This document shows, in pieces, positions 1 to 8,470 of a stretch of DNA of 55,801 nucleotides (position 1 is the stretch's first letter; the number at the start of each line of letters is the position of its first letter). The stretch spans positions 1 to 55,801 of the forward strand of contig VGOC01000010.1 in NCBI GenBank assembly GCA_016865865.1, in the 5' to 3' direction. Below the pieces are notes generated by a model. The model worked only from the letters and a program-made list of their open reading frames with translations, did not search any database and had not been told where the DNA came from. The stretch comes from Chloroflexota bacterium. Its GTDB lineage: Bacteria > Chloroflexota > Anaerolineae > Anaerolineales > UBA11858. The translations under genes and the position numbers were made by a program.

Positions 1-73
1 CAGCACCGAATTCCATGGCTTTTTCATATATGGTTTGTCTCAGTTCTTGGCTGTTGTTTTTAGTCATAATCAT
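1..73 (-). CDS. N-terminal fragment of an unidentified protein (runs off the left edge)
   Basis: An open frame on the minus strand begins with ATG at 73 and stays open to the window edge (24 codons, M-I-M-T-K-N-N-S...). An AAGGA ribosome binding site lies about 9 bases upstream. The visible residues (ELRQTIYEKAMEFGA) resemble the N-terminus of 4Fe-4S epoxyqueuosine-reductase-type proteins, but 24 residues cannot settle that. It is divergent from the integrase and starts about 38 bases beyond the attC-like palindrome, which is where a cassette gene would start if this is an integron. Confidence 0.45.
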   Translation of the reverse strand, partial: MIMTKNNSQELRQTIYEKAMEFGA

Positions 74-110
74 CCGATTTATTCCTTCATCTCTATTTTT
101 GATAGGCGGC

Positions 111-190
111 TAACATCTGGTTATACGGACGGCCTAATGGCTTATGGGCTGCCCGTATAACCTTCTAACCGGGTTGGGATGTTATACGGC
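111..190. repeat. attC-like nested palindrome beside the integrase
   Basis: An outer stem TAACATC (111-117) pairs with GATGTTA (178-184). An inner stem of 16 bases (119-134) pairs with 147-162, leaving a 12-base loop. The word GTTATACGG occurs at 120-128 and 181-189, and inverted at 153-161. Two nested stems with an asymmetric unpaired stretch (163-177) on one side is the architecture of integron attC sites, and the size (about 80 bp) fits. The terminal boxes deviate from the RYYYAAC/GTTRRRY consensus (GTTATAC, GTTAGCC), so the identity is inferred from fold and position. Confidence 0.4.
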
Positions 191-251
191 ATGGAATGAA
201 AAATCGGTTAGAATTGCTCACAGTATAGCAAACTCTTGCGAAAGGTGCAAT

Positions 252-1235
252 ATGCAACCAAACTCACCTCCCGTCCCTCCGAAGGGAAAGAAACTCCTCG
301 ATCAAGTTCGTGACGCCATTCGTACCAAACACTACTCCTATCGCACCGAGCAAACCTATGTGAATTGGATCACGCGTTACATCCTCTTTCACAAGCAACG
401 CCACCCCAAAGAAATGGGGTCGCCCGAAGTGCAGGCTTTCATCACCTACCTCGCTGTCGAACAGCATGTTTCCGCTTCCACACAAAAGCAGGCCCTCAGT
501 GCTGTCCTATTCCTATACCGGCACGTGCTGGAAAAACCACTCGAAGTGCCGGACGCCATTCGCCCTGAACAGGCCAAGCACCTGCCCACCGTTCTGACAC
601 ATGATGAAGCCGTGACTGTCATTGGCAAAATGAGCGGCACGACCCAGCTGATGGCAAAACTGCTCTATGGCAGCGGTCTGCGCCTCATGGAATGCCTGCG
701 CTTGCGGGTGAAGGATCTGGATTTCGGCAATCACCAGCTCGTGGTTCGGGACGGCAAGGGGGAGAAAGACCGCGTCACTGTGCTTCCCGATTCCATCGTT
801 GCCACCCTGCAAACGCACCTCGTGGATGTGAAAGCCATTCACCAGAAGGACTTGCGGGAAGGTTTTGGTAAAGTCTCGCTTCCTTATGCCCTGGCGCGCA
901 AATACCCCAACGCTCCCGCAGAATGGGCCTGGCAGTATGTTTTTCCTGCATCGCAGCGATCCAAAGACCCGCTCACGGGAACGATCAAGCGCCACCACCT
1001 CGATGAAAGCGTGTTACAGAAAGCCGTGCGCCAGGCCGCGAAGATTGCTGGCATCAGCAAACCCGTTTCCCCTCATACCTTCCGTCACTCCTTCGCCACC
1101 CACCTCCTCCAAAATGGTTACGACATTCGCACTGTCCAGGAACTCCTCGGCCATAAAGACGTGAAAACCACCATGATCTACACCCACGTCCTCCAGCGCG
1201 GCGGGATGGCGGTCAAAAGCCCCCTCGACGATTGA
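252..1235 (+). CDS. intI: Integron integrase (tyrosine recombinase, IntI type)
   Basis: This is a 327-residue tyrosine recombinase, the usual IntI length. An N-terminal SAM-like core-binding domain (about 15-105) is followed by the catalytic domain with R144, H275, R278, H301 and nucleophile Y310 (PHTFRHS, LLGHKD, TTMIYTH). The integron-specific insertion is present at about 209-233 ([19 protein letters not shown]), which separates IntI from XerC/D. The first in-frame ATG is at 144, but the N-terminal domain begins after the ATG at 252, so I chose that start. All catalytic residues are intact, so activity is plausible. The gene points away from the palindrome and partial gene at the left edge, as in a normal integron (intI divergent from cassettes). 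Confidence 0.9.
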   Translation: MQPNSPPVPPKGKKLLDQVRDAIRTKHYSYRTEQTYVNWITRYILFHKQRHPKEMGSPEVQAFITYLAVEQHVSASTQKQALSAVLFLYRHVLEKPLEVPDAIRPEQAKHLPTVLTHDEAVTVIGKMSGTTQLMAKLLYGSGLRLMECLRLRVKDLDFGNHQLVVRDGKGEKDRVTVLPDSIVATLQTHLVDVKAIHQKDLREGFGKVSLPYALARKYPNAPAEWAWQYVFPASQRSKDPLTGTIKRHHLDESVLQKAVRQAAKIAGISKPVSPHTFRHSFATHLLQNGYDIRTVQELLGHKDVKTTMIYTHVLQRGGMAVKSPLDD

Positions 1236-1294
1236 TCACCATCCTCTATAACTTACTGCGGTGCCCCCTCGTCCCCCGTTTGTTTCATAACAAG

Positions 1295-1413
1295 AATCCA
1301 CTGCAAAAACTACATGTAGAGGATTCGGGGCGGCATATATGGGGGTGCGTACGCAGCACGCACCCCCATATATGCCGCCCCGCCGCCTCGTTCTGGAGTT
1401 TTTTCAGTGGACT
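1295..1413. mobile_element. Family B palindromic element, copy 1 (119 bp, 9-bp target duplication)
   Basis: The terminal inverted repeats read ARTCCACTGNAAAAACT. The flanks are an exact 9-bp direct repeat, CATAACAAG, at 1286-1294 and 1414-1422. The centre is a long perfect hairpin (arms GGGGCGGCATATATGGGG and complement, about 1327-1384) with a CGTACGCAGCACG tip. It has no transposase, so it is a MITE-like element. It lies between the converging 3' ends of intI and the membrane protein gene. A second copy of identical length is at 52021-52139. Confidence 0.85.
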
Positions 1414-1441
1414 CATAACAAGCAGCATCTGCATCTATTCT

Positions 1442-3373
1442 TTAGTCGAACACCAAAGACATCAGCGATCCTATCAGACTCAGCGCTAGGGGCAGGCCGA
1501 TCATGCCTGCCAGAACATAAAGCACAATCCGCCAGGGAGAGGCGTCGCGCGGCCCTGGCAGATCTTCACCTTCGGCCATATGACGGATGATCCTGGCCGT
1601 CTCGCGGGCTGCCTTCGAGAGGTCGCGCCCGCTACCATAGACCCAGTGCCAGTGTTCTTTGGGTGTGGGGACAACGATGCTTTGGCCGTCGAAATCTTTC
1701 AGCCACAGACGCACCGCCTCGGGTGGCGAGACGCTCAAATCGCTGGGCAGGATCACAGCCCTGGCCTCGGAGAGGGTTTTATCGGGGATGCCTCTCTCTA
1801 TCAGGTGGATCACAACGGGCAGGGACTCGGCTTCCCGCCCCAGGGCGCTGATGATGCTTTCGGTGAACTCGCCGATCTCAGAGGCCAGCACCAGGACGGG
1901 GAAGGCCTCGTGCAGCCTGGCAAGCGAGCGGGCTGCCAGGCGGTTATCTGCTCGCAGGGCGGCCCCGTGGTAAACCAACGCCAGCGAGAATAGGATCAGC
2001 AACTCCAATAGCATCAGGGACTCACGCAAAAGATCCGTAGCGGGATCGCCCAACATAGCCTTCAATAATTCGAAGACCAGACTTCCAGTTGCGACCATCA
2101 CCGCGATGACGCAGGCAAAGAGCACCAGGTAAAGATAGATTTTCCGCACCAGCGAGCGGCGGGCGTGGTCTCCAGCCTCGCCCTCTTGGGAAGCTTCTTT
2201 GGCCATTGGACGCCAGGTCTGTATCCACAATGGCAGCCCCACGATCAGAGTCGCCAGAGCAGCCGTAAGCCGGCTGCGCAGCGTCACAACGCCGACGGTG
2301 GAGGTGCCGATGAGCATGTCGATCAGGAAGCTCAACAGCATGTGCAGCCCCGTAATGAAGGCAACCGACCCGAAGAATGCCAGTATATAGAAATATGCTC
2401 GCCGCAAGCCAGATCGCCGCAGGGATTCGGGCAGCAATGCGATTTCTGTTGAGAGAGTGCGGCCATAGTAAAACCACACTCCGCCCAGGGGGACGAGAGT
2501 CGAAAGTGGAATGCTGATCTCATTGAGGAAGTCGAGTGATGAGAAACCCTCCCCCAGCAATGCCAGCAAGATTGTGTTGAGCACGATTCCGGTAGGAATC
2601 AACACACCCCACACCCCGATCAGGCTGAGGATATAGAGGATCACCAACCGCAGGATTGATGCCTGCTCGTCTGGCTGCGCCAGGGAGAGCTGGACTCGCC
2701 GCCAGGCCAGGACCCACAAAGGCGCGCCCAGGATCAGCAAAGCCAGTCCATTTGCCAGCCTGGAATGGGGGGTAACGCCCAGGGTTTCGCCAGTTGTGAG
2801 AATATATTGCAGCACTTGCATGACGCCGCCGATGGACATCGCTAAAGCATAGAGCGCCCAGAGATAACGATACAGACGCCGCGTTTCGGGGAAGGCATTC
2901 CCGGTTGGATGTTCGACCCAATTGCCGCGGGTCACGTAGAAGAGGTATCCCGCCATCAGGCCATTGAGGAGGATGGCGACCAGGTTTTCGGCCCAGTTTT
3001 GCGAACTTCCTAAGATGGCGTAATACGGCGGCAGTTGCAGGAGTTGCAGCCATAGGCGGTTGATCAGCGCCAAAACATTCTGAGCAATGGGGATCAATGT
3101 GGCCAGCAGCGCGCCATAGAGAAACATGGCTCGAATACGGCTGGAGCGTTCTTCTTCATCTTTGGCTGCGTTGCGCTGAGCGGGGATCCAGTGAAGCAGG
3201 AATACGGGCACCCCAACCAGAATCAGCGAGAGCGCGCTGGCTAATTGGCTTGCGCCTCCGCCGACGACCTCGCCGGAAAATGCCGATCTGGCTAAGCCGA
3301 TCAATCCCCACAGCACGACTTCCAAACTGATGAAAACGACCAGGTATTGGTATAAACGGCGTATGGTTTGCAT
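1442..3373 (-). CDS. Polytopic membrane protein with four tandem DUF5671-like units
   Basis: A 643-residue integral membrane protein. The same unit recurs four times, each opening with R-(R/K)-x-Y-x-Y-(L/I) (residues about 5, 165, 325, 420) and continuing through hydrophobic helices. The first three units end in a conserved L-x-L-x-L-x-L-x-x-x-W segment followed by a charged loop. This resembles DUF5671 repeated in tandem. A soluble stretch of about 100 residues and a last membrane helix close the protein. No catalytic motif was recognised; the function is unknown. An AGGAGAA ribosome binding site supports the ATG at 3373. It lies 9 bases after the next gene upstream and probably forms an operon with it. 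Confidence 0.7.
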   Translation of the reverse strand: MQTIRRLYQYLVVFISLEVVLWGLIGLARSAFSGEVVGGGASQLASALSLILVGVPVFLLHWIPAQRNAAKDEEERSSRIRAMFLYGALLATLIPIAQNVLALINRLWLQLLQLPPYYAILGSSQNWAENLVAILLNGLMAGYLFYVTRGNWVEHPTGNAFPETRRLYRYLWALYALAMSIGGVMQVLQYILTTGETLGVTPHSRLANGLALLILGAPLWVLAWRRVQLSLAQPDEQASILRLVILYILSLIGVWGVLIPTGIVLNTILLALLGEGFSSLDFLNEISIPLSTLVPLGGVWFYYGRTLSTEIALLPESLRRSGLRRAYFYILAFFGSVAFITGLHMLLSFLIDMLIGTSTVGVVTLRSRLTAALATLIVGLPLWIQTWRPMAKEASQEGEAGDHARRSLVRKIYLYLVLFACVIAVMVATGSLVFELLKAMLGDPATDLLRESLMLLELLILFSLALVYHGAALRADNRLAARSLARLHEAFPVLVLASEIGEFTESIISALGREAESLPVVIHLIERGIPDKTLSEARAVILPSDLSVSPPEAVRLWLKDFDGQSIVVPTPKEHWHWVYGSGRDLSKAARETARIIRHMAEGEDLPGPRDASPWRIVLYVLAGMIGLPLALSLIGSLMSLVFD

Positions 3374-3382
3374 GGAATTCTC

Positions 3383-3856
3383 CTATTTTCTCGTTTCTTC
3401 CGTGTACCATTCCCAGCCCCAATAGGGTTGAGGCAGATAGGTGAGTTTCCATTGCCCATCTTGCAGGATCAGCCAGGCGTCGCCCTCCTCGCTCCAGGAA
3501 CCACCGAATGGTTCTCCCCCGCCGTGGATGATGGTCAATCTCACTACGGCCTCATCACCTGAAACCTCGCTCCCGCCTATCTGCATACCGGTGTCTTCGA
3601 GATTCCATCCTAATGCCAGGAATTCTTGACGGAACTCAGTCAGGGTGGGTTTGTCATCTGCGTCCTGGAGGTAACTATAGGCGCGTGGGTAATCCTCATC
3701 GTGCAGCGCAAGCACATAGTTTCGTACTACCCCTTCAGGCGAATCGTTGGGGCCGTATTCGGCTTCACCGCCGCGCAGGAAGAACAGCGTCAGGGCGGCT
3801 ACAATCAATACGAGGATCGCAACCAGGATAGCGATCAGAACACGATCTTGTTTCAT
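3383..3856 (-). CDS. Membrane-anchored protein with an NTF2/DUF4878-like domain
   Basis: 157 residues. One N-terminal membrane helix (about 5-27, rich in I/L/V/A) is followed by an extracytoplasmic domain starting SPEGVVRNYVLALHDEDYPRAY. That is the pattern of NTF2-like/DUF4878 domains in which a small globular domain follows a signal anchor. I chose the ATG at 3856 because GGAGG sits just upstream and the hydrophobic anchor begins right after it; the longer open frame to 4018 lacks this. It is probably co-transcribed with the downstream membrane protein. Function unknown. Confidence 0.65.
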   Translation of the reverse strand: MKQDRVLIAILVAILVLIVAALTLFFLRGGEAEYGPNDSPEGVVRNYVLALHDEDYPRAYSYLQDADDKPTLTEFRQEFLALGWNLEDTGMQIGGSEVSGDEAVVRLTIIHGGGEPFGGSWSEEGDAWLILQDGQWKLTYLPQPYWGWEWYTEETRK

Positions 3857-3933
3857 ATCAGGCCTCCTTCCAGGTAGGTTGACAAGATTCAGCTCACCTC
3901 GGGCTAATCCTTTCGAGTAAGATACTTGCGGAA

Positions 3934-4134
3934 TCAGGCAGTGCGGCTCCCTCCTGGCCGCAGCCAGATAACGAGAAATGGCCCGATAATGGGCAGGATC
4001 AGAGCGAATAATCCCCAAGCTGTGTATGAGATTGGCGAAAGCGCGCGCCGACGAAGGTAGATTGCCGCCAGAATCGTCAAGCTGGCCATGCAGCCAATCA
4101 GCAACAAACGCATTATATCAGCAGAGAGCGGCAT
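3934..4134 (-). CDS. Small two-helix membrane protein (PLD-nuclease N-terminal-like)
   Basis: 66 residues with two hydrophobic segments separated by a basic loop (LRRRALS) and ending WLRPGGSR. The layout, with P-x-(I/V)-G-P segments and a W-(L)-R-P end, resembles the short PLDc_N domain proteins common in Gram-positive and Chloroflexota genomes. No enzymatic residues are present. An internal ATG at 4113 is an alternative start. It precedes the anchor-protein gene on the same strand. Confidence 0.5.
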   Translation of the reverse strand: MPLSADIMRLLLIGCMASLTILAAIYLRRRALSPISYTAWGLFALILPIIGPFLVIWLRPGGSRTA

Positions 4135-4246
4135 CTGTATGGAATCTCCTCTGGAAATACCACGATGACTTCACCACTCAGATTGTAAAGGATTTTCAGG
4201 ACAAACGCAACCGGCTTTTCCCCACTCAGCGGATAATCCAAAAAAA

Positions 4247-4275
4247 AGCGGGGGCTTGCGAAGCAAGCTCCCGCT
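4247..4275 (-). terminator. Intrinsic terminator after gdhA
   Basis: Stem AGCGGGGGCTTG/CAAGCTCCCGCT with a CGAAG loop. On the minus strand it is followed by a run of T (A-tract at 4239-4247). It lies 15 bases past the gdhA stop. T-rich sequence on the other side could also serve the plus strand. Confidence 0.8.
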
Positions 4276-4289
4276 ACTTTTTTCGGAAA

Positions 4290-5573
4290 TTACAGCCAAC
4301 CTCTCAATTCCATGGCTTTGACAACCTTCTCGATGGCGACCATATAGGCGGCATCGCGCATATACACGTTCTCCCGCTCCGACATGTCCAGGACATCGTG
4401 GAAGGCTTTGGTCATTTTGTCGTCTAATTTACTGAGCACTTCATCGCGGCTCCAATAGAAATTCATATCGTTCTGGACGCTCTCGAAGTAGGATACCGTC
4501 ACGCCGCCGGCGTTGCACAAGAAATCGGGGATGTTGAAGACGCCGCGTTCGTGGAGCACTGCATCGGCTTCTGGGGTTGTCGGGCCGTTTGCGCCTTCTG
4601 CGACGATCCTGACGCGTTTGCTGATTGCACTCACGGTCTCGGCGTTGATCTGCCCTTCCAGGGCGGAAGGGATCAAGACATCAACCTCTTTCGTGATCCA
4701 GGCCTCGTCGTCTTCGAGCAGGTAACCGGAATCTTGCGCCTTTTCCTTATCAATGGTGCCGTAGACATCGGTGATGGATTGCAGAAAGCAGGGGTCTACG
4801 CCTTCGTCGCGGCTGACGGTGTAGGGCTTCTGGTCGTCGCGGTCCCAATAAGAGACGCAGACGACTTTTCCGCCCAATTCGACGAATTTGATTGCCGCGT
4901 ACTGGGCGACGTTGCCAAAACCTTGAATGGCAGCGACTGCGTTCTCGGGGGTGATATCGAGGCGCTTCATGGCTTCCCGGATCGTGTAAACCACGCCAAA
5001 ACCAGTCGCCTCGGTGCGACCAAGCGAGCCGCCGCCGCCAACCGGCTTGCCGGTGATCACGCCCGGCGTATACTGGCCGACCAATTTTGAATACTCATCC
5101 ATCATCCAGCCCATCATGCGTGGGTTGGTGCCCACATCGGGCGCAGGGACATCCTGCCGGGGGCCGATATTGCGGTAGATTTGTTGGATCCAGCCGCGGC
5201 AGAGACGCTCTTGTTCGTTGATGGATAGCGAGGCTGAGTCGACAGCTACGCCACCCTTGCCGCCGCCCAAGGGGATATCCGCTACGGCGGTTTTCCAGGT
5301 CATCCACATCGCCAGCGCCCGGACGGTATCCAGCGTTTCGGCGGGGTGAAAGCGTATGCCTCCTTTAGCGGGGCCGCGCACATCGCTGTGCTGAACCCGG
5401 TAACCGAAGAACACTTTGATAGAACCGTCATCCATTTTGACAGGAATCTGGAAGCGGAACTCACGCGTTGGCCAACGTAACATCTCCGCGGCCTGAGGGT
5501 CCAGGTTGAGCAGGGCAGCGACGTTGTCGAATTGCGCCTGGGCCATCTTAAAGGCATTGATTTGTTCTGTCAT
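4290..5573 (-). CDS. gdhA: Glu/Leu/Phe/Val family dehydrogenase (glutamate dehydrogenase)
   Basis: 427 residues, standard for hexameric bacterial and archaeal glutamate dehydrogenases, which interconvert glutamate with 2-oxoglutarate and ammonia. The substrate-binding KGGIRFHP and PLGGGKGGV motifs, the APDVGT segment and the dinucleotide fold motif G-F-G-N-V-A are all present. Glutamate is the expected substrate from family size; leucine or phenylalanine dehydrogenases are usually shorter. Start ATG at 5573 has a GGAGA site upstream. The gene stands alone, with a palindromic element just upstream of its start and an intrinsic terminator behind it. Confidence 0.93.
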   Translation of the reverse strand: MTEQINAFKMAQAQFDNVAALLNLDPQAAEMLRWPTREFRFQIPVKMDDGSIKVFFGYRVQHSDVRGPAKGGIRFHPAETLDTVRALAMWMTWKTAVADIPLGGGKGGVAVDSASLSINEQERLCRGWIQQIYRNIGPRQDVPAPDVGTNPRMMGWMMDEYSKLVGQYTPGVITGKPVGGGGSLGRTEATGFGVVYTIREAMKRLDITPENAVAAIQGFGNVAQYAAIKFVELGGKVVCVSYWDRDDQKPYTVSRDEGVDPCFLQSITDVYGTIDKEKAQDSGYLLEDDEAWITKEVDVLIPSALEGQINAETVSAISKRVRIVAEGANGPTTPEADAVLHERGVFNIPDFLCNAGGVTVSYFESVQNDMNFYWSRDEVLSKLDDKMTKAFHDVLDMSERENVYMRDAAYMVAIEKVVKAMELRGWL

Positions 5574-5602
5574 TCTTGTTTGTCTCCAAATATAAGATTG
5601 GC

Positions 5603-5719
5603 GTAACTACTCAGCCAAACGGGGAAGTTCCCGAAAAAAGGGTGTGCGAAGGGGGCGCAGCCGCTTTGCGTTCGCACACCCTTTTTTCGGGCTAATCCGT
5701 TCGATGGCTGAGCAGTTAC
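5603..5719 (+). mobile_element. Family A palindromic MITE, copy 1 (117 bp, TSD AGATTGGC)
   Basis: Ends GTAACTACTCAGCC and GGCTGAGCAGTTAC form imperfect terminal inverted repeats. An exact 8-bp duplication AGATTGGC flanks it (5595-5602 and 5720-5727). Inside is a hairpin CCGAAAAAAGGGTGTGCG / CGCACACCCTTTTTTCGG, i.e. a GC stem with A6 before and T6 after. The left arm lacks three bases (TCG) present in the right arm, giving the element an orientation. GTAA ends plus 8-bp duplications are characteristic of IS66-family elements. It lies between the gatB stop and the gdhA start. Confidence 0.9.
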
Positions 5720-5797
5720 AGATTGGCTCATATTCGCAACAAGAGTAGCAGATGCCCCCCAGACCGTCAAGTGACTTTCTGGCAGCCCCCATGTGCC

Positions 5798-7279
5798 TTA
5801 CTTCCCACTCATTTTTAGTGATAATTGTCTAGTCAGCTCATCCTTGACGACTTGAGGGTTCGCCTTGCCCTCGGCAGCTCTCATCACCTGTCCGAAGAAC
5901 CAGTTGGCCAGGCTCTCTTTCCCCTCCAAATACCTGGTCACTTGTTCGGGGTTCTCATCCAATACGTGGGAGACCATTTGGGTGATCTGATCAACATCCG
6001 AGATTTGACTCAGGCCTTTTGCCTCGACGATCGCTTCGGCGGGTTGACCACTGGCGAACATACCCGACAGGACGATTTTCGCCGTGGGCGTGTTGATGCG
6101 CCCATCCTCTACCATATCCAACAAGCCGGCCAAGGCCTGCGGACTCACTGCGAGGTTGCTGAGGCTTCCCCCGGCCTGGTTCATCAGCCCGAAGAGTTCG
6201 CCAGTGACCCAATTGGCGGCCAGTTTCGGGCTGACTTTAGGAGCAGCCCTCAGCAGAGCTTCGAAGTAATCGGCCACCGGTTGTTCGGCTACCAGGATAT
6301 CGGCATCGTACTCGCTCAACCGATACTGTTCGACGAAACGCTGGAATCTGGCCTGGGGTAATTCCGGCAGGCTGCGGCGGATTTCCTCGATCCATTCACC
6401 CTCGACTGCCAGGGGCGGCAGATCCGGTTCGGGGAAGTAGCGATAATCGTCTTCCTCCTCTTTCCACCGTTGAGGCGCGGTGACCTGGCGGTCCTCGTCC
6501 CAGCCCATAGTTTGTTGGATAACGGGCTTTCCCTGGCGGTGCAATTCACTCTGGCGTACGATCTCATAGGCCACAGAGCGTTCCAATGCCCGGAAGCTGT
6601 TCAGGTTTTTGATCTCTGTGCGGGTACCGAAGCCCTGCTCCCCGATAGGCCGCACTGACACATTCGCTTCGAAACGAAGCACCCCCTTTTGCATATCCCC
6701 GGAGTTTACTCCCAGGTAACGCAGCAGGTTTCGCAACGCCTCGCCGTAAAGCCGGGCCTCTTCGGCGGAACGCAGATCGGGTTCGGAGACGATCTCCAGG
6801 AGCGGCACGCCGGCCCGGTTCAAGTCAACCAGACTGTGCCCCTCTCCCTTAGGGAGAGGGGATAGGGGTGAGGGGAAAACATGCGTCAACTTCCCCGTGT
6901 CCTCCTCCAGATGCACGCGCCGCACCCTGATCACGCGCGCCCCCTCGGAGGCGTGAATCCGCAGCTCCCCATTCTGCGCCAGAGGTTCCTTGTACTGTGA
7001 AATTTGATACCCTTTGGGGAGGTCAGGATAGAAATAATTCTTTCGGGCGAAAATGCTCTGCGGCGCGATCTCGCATCCCAGCGATAGCGCGGCGCGCAGA
7101 CCATATTCCACAGCCCGCCGGTTGACCACGGGGAGCGCGCCCGGCATCCCTGTGCAGACCGGGCAGACGGCGCTATTCGGCGCCGCCTGGGTGAGATCCA
7201 CAACCGGACAGCCGCAGAACATCTTGGATTGGGTAGCTACCTCGGCGTGAACTTCGAGTCCGATGATGGATTCGTACAT
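5798..7279 (-). CDS. gatB: Aspartyl/glutamyl-tRNA(Asn/Gln) amidotransferase subunit B
   Basis: 493 residues. It opens with the GatB signature IIGLEVHAEVATQSKMFCGC and has the YFYPDLPKGYQISQY segment of the kinase/transamidase domain. Conserved zinc-site cysteines C22/C24 and C39/C42 (CGC, CPVC) are visible. The C-terminal YqeY-like tail domain binds tRNA. With GatA and GatC it converts Glu-tRNA(Gln) or Asp-tRNA(Asn) to the correct amidated tRNA. It starts three bases after an aminotransferase stop and is probably co-transcribed with it. gatA and gatC lie elsewhere (11.7-13.5 kb). Confidence 0.95.
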   Translation of the reverse strand: MYESIIGLEVHAEVATQSKMFCGCPVVDLTQAAPNSAVCPVCTGMPGALPVVNRRAVEYGLRAALSLGCEIAPQSIFARKNYFYPDLPKGYQISQYKEPLAQNGELRIHASEGARVIRVRRVHLEEDTGKLTHVFPSPLSPLPKGEGHSLVDLNRAGVPLLEIVSEPDLRSAEEARLYGEALRNLLRYLGVNSGDMQKGVLRFEANVSVRPIGEQGFGTRTEIKNLNSFRALERSVAYEIVRQSELHRQGKPVIQQTMGWDEDRQVTAPQRWKEEEDDYRYFPEPDLPPLAVEGEWIEEIRRSLPELPQARFQRFVEQYRLSEYDADILVAEQPVADYFEALLRAAPKVSPKLAANWVTGELFGLMNQAGGSLSNLAVSPQALAGLLDMVEDGRINTPTAKIVLSGMFASGQPAEAIVEAKGLSQISDVDQITQMVSHVLDENPEQVTRYLEGKESLANWFFGQVMRAAEGKANPQVVKDELTRQLSLKMSGK

Positions 7280-7282
7280 GTC

Positions 7283-8446
7283 TCATCCGTGTCTCTGCAC
7301 AAAACGCGTCATTCGTTCCAGCGCTTCTTCGATCTTTTCGTAGGCTGTAGCGTAAGAACAGCGCACGAAGCCCTCGCCTCCGGCGCCAAAAGCTGCGCCA
7401 GGCACCACAGCGACTTTTTCCTCATCCAACAACTGCTGCGCGAAGGTCTCATCATCCATGCCGGAGATGGCGACGCTGGGGAACGCATAGAATGCGCCAT
7501 GCGGTTCGAAGGTAGCCATGCCGAATTGGTTCAGCCCCCCGACGATCAGTTCTCGTCGCCGGTTGTATTCAGCGCGCATCTGTTCCACATGTTCTTTTCC
7601 CTGCTCGAGGGCAGCCAATGCCGCAATCTGCGCGGCTGTTGGGGCGGACATGATCGTGTATTGGTGGATACGGAGCAGGCCCTGAAGGAGGTCCGCTGGC
7701 GCCGCGGCATAGCCTACCCGCCAGCCGGTCATGGCGTAATCCTTGGAGAATCCGCCGAGGGTAATGGTGCGTTCTTTCATGCCTGGCAGGGCCGCGAAGC
7801 AGATATGCTTGACTCCATACACCAGTTGATCGTAAATCTCATCCGAGATGACCACCAGATCGTGCTCTTCTGCGATGCGTCCAGTTTCGAGGAGAACTTC
7901 GCGAGAGGCGATCGCCCCGGTAGGATTATTGGGATAGCCAATCAACAAGGCTTTCGTTTTGGGGGTGATAGCTTCTCGTAGTTTCTCGGGCCGCAATTGG
8001 AAGTTTTCATCTACCCGGCTGGGGAGTTCGATGGGAACGCCGCCAGCCAATGTCACCCCAGCCTGGTAAGAGACGAAACACGGCGTGGGGATGATGACTT
8101 CATCGCCAGGGTTCAAGACGGCGTTCAAAGCCAGGTAAAGCGCCTCGGAGACGCCTACCGTGATGATGATCTCGGAACCAGGATCATAGCTGATTCCATA
8201 ATCATCCTGCAGATGCTCTGCAAGCGCTTCGCGTAGATCGTAGATACCGGCGTTGGAGGTGTAATGCGTTTCTCCAACTTCGAGCGCATGGATTCCGGCT
8301 CTGAGGATGGGTTCTGGCGTGATGAAATCGGGTTCTCCAATGCCCAACGAGATGACATCATCCATGGTGGCGACGATATCGAAGAATTTTCGTATGCCGG
8401 AGGGTTTCAAACTGGCGACGTGTCTGGCGAGGTATTTTATGCTCAA
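7283..8446 (-). CDS. PLP-dependent class I/II aminotransferase
   Basis: 387 residues, fold type I aminotransferase of the aspartate aminotransferase group. Visible marks are the LGIGEPDF N-terminus, YPNNPTGA, the S-D-E-I-Y-D motif, the PLP lysine in GGFSKDYAMTGWRVGY, and a conserved C-terminal V-R-(C/L)-S-Y. The substrate cannot be told from sequence. The start codon is TTG at 8446, preceded by AAAGGA. gatB follows after three bases. A palindromic element with a terminator-like hairpin separates it from the gene upstream, of which it was probably once an operon neighbour. Confidence 0.88.
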   Translation of the reverse strand: MSIKYLARHVASLKPSGIRKFFDIVATMDDVISLGIGEPDFITPEPILRAGIHALEVGETHYTSNAGIYDLREALAEHLQDDYGISYDPGSEIIITVGVSEALYLALNAVLNPGDEVIIPTPCFVSYQAGVTLAGGVPIELPSRVDENFQLRPEKLREAITPKTKALLIGYPNNPTGAIASREVLLETGRIAEEHDLVVISDEIYDQLVYGVKHICFAALPGMKERTITLGGFSKDYAMTGWRVGYAAAPADLLQGLLRIHQYTIMSAPTAAQIAALAALEQGKEHVEQMRAEYNRRRELIVGGLNQFGMATFEPHGAFYAFPSVAISGMDDETFAQQLLDEEKVAVVPGAAFGAGGEGFVRCSYATAYEKIEEALERMTRFVQRHG

Positions 8447-8470
8447 CTGTGTTCCTTTCTAAAATATTGG

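Noticed and set aside
513-998. Long antisense frame inside intI and similar frames opposite many genes
   Set aside because: They lie in the shadow of genes with clear family motifs and lack start signals.
5603-5719. Family A elements as integron attC sites, given the integrase at the left edge
   Set aside because: Their ends lack RYYYAAC/GTTRRRY boxes, four copies have 8-bp target duplications (attC insertion makes none), and they are scattered through housekeeping operons.
5570-5792. Small open frames reading KKGVRTQ...PFAHPFFG in several places (e.g. 5570-5770, 8449-8652, 30954-31394)
   Set aside because: They are translations of the palindromic elements themselves, recur wherever a copy lies, and have no binding sites.
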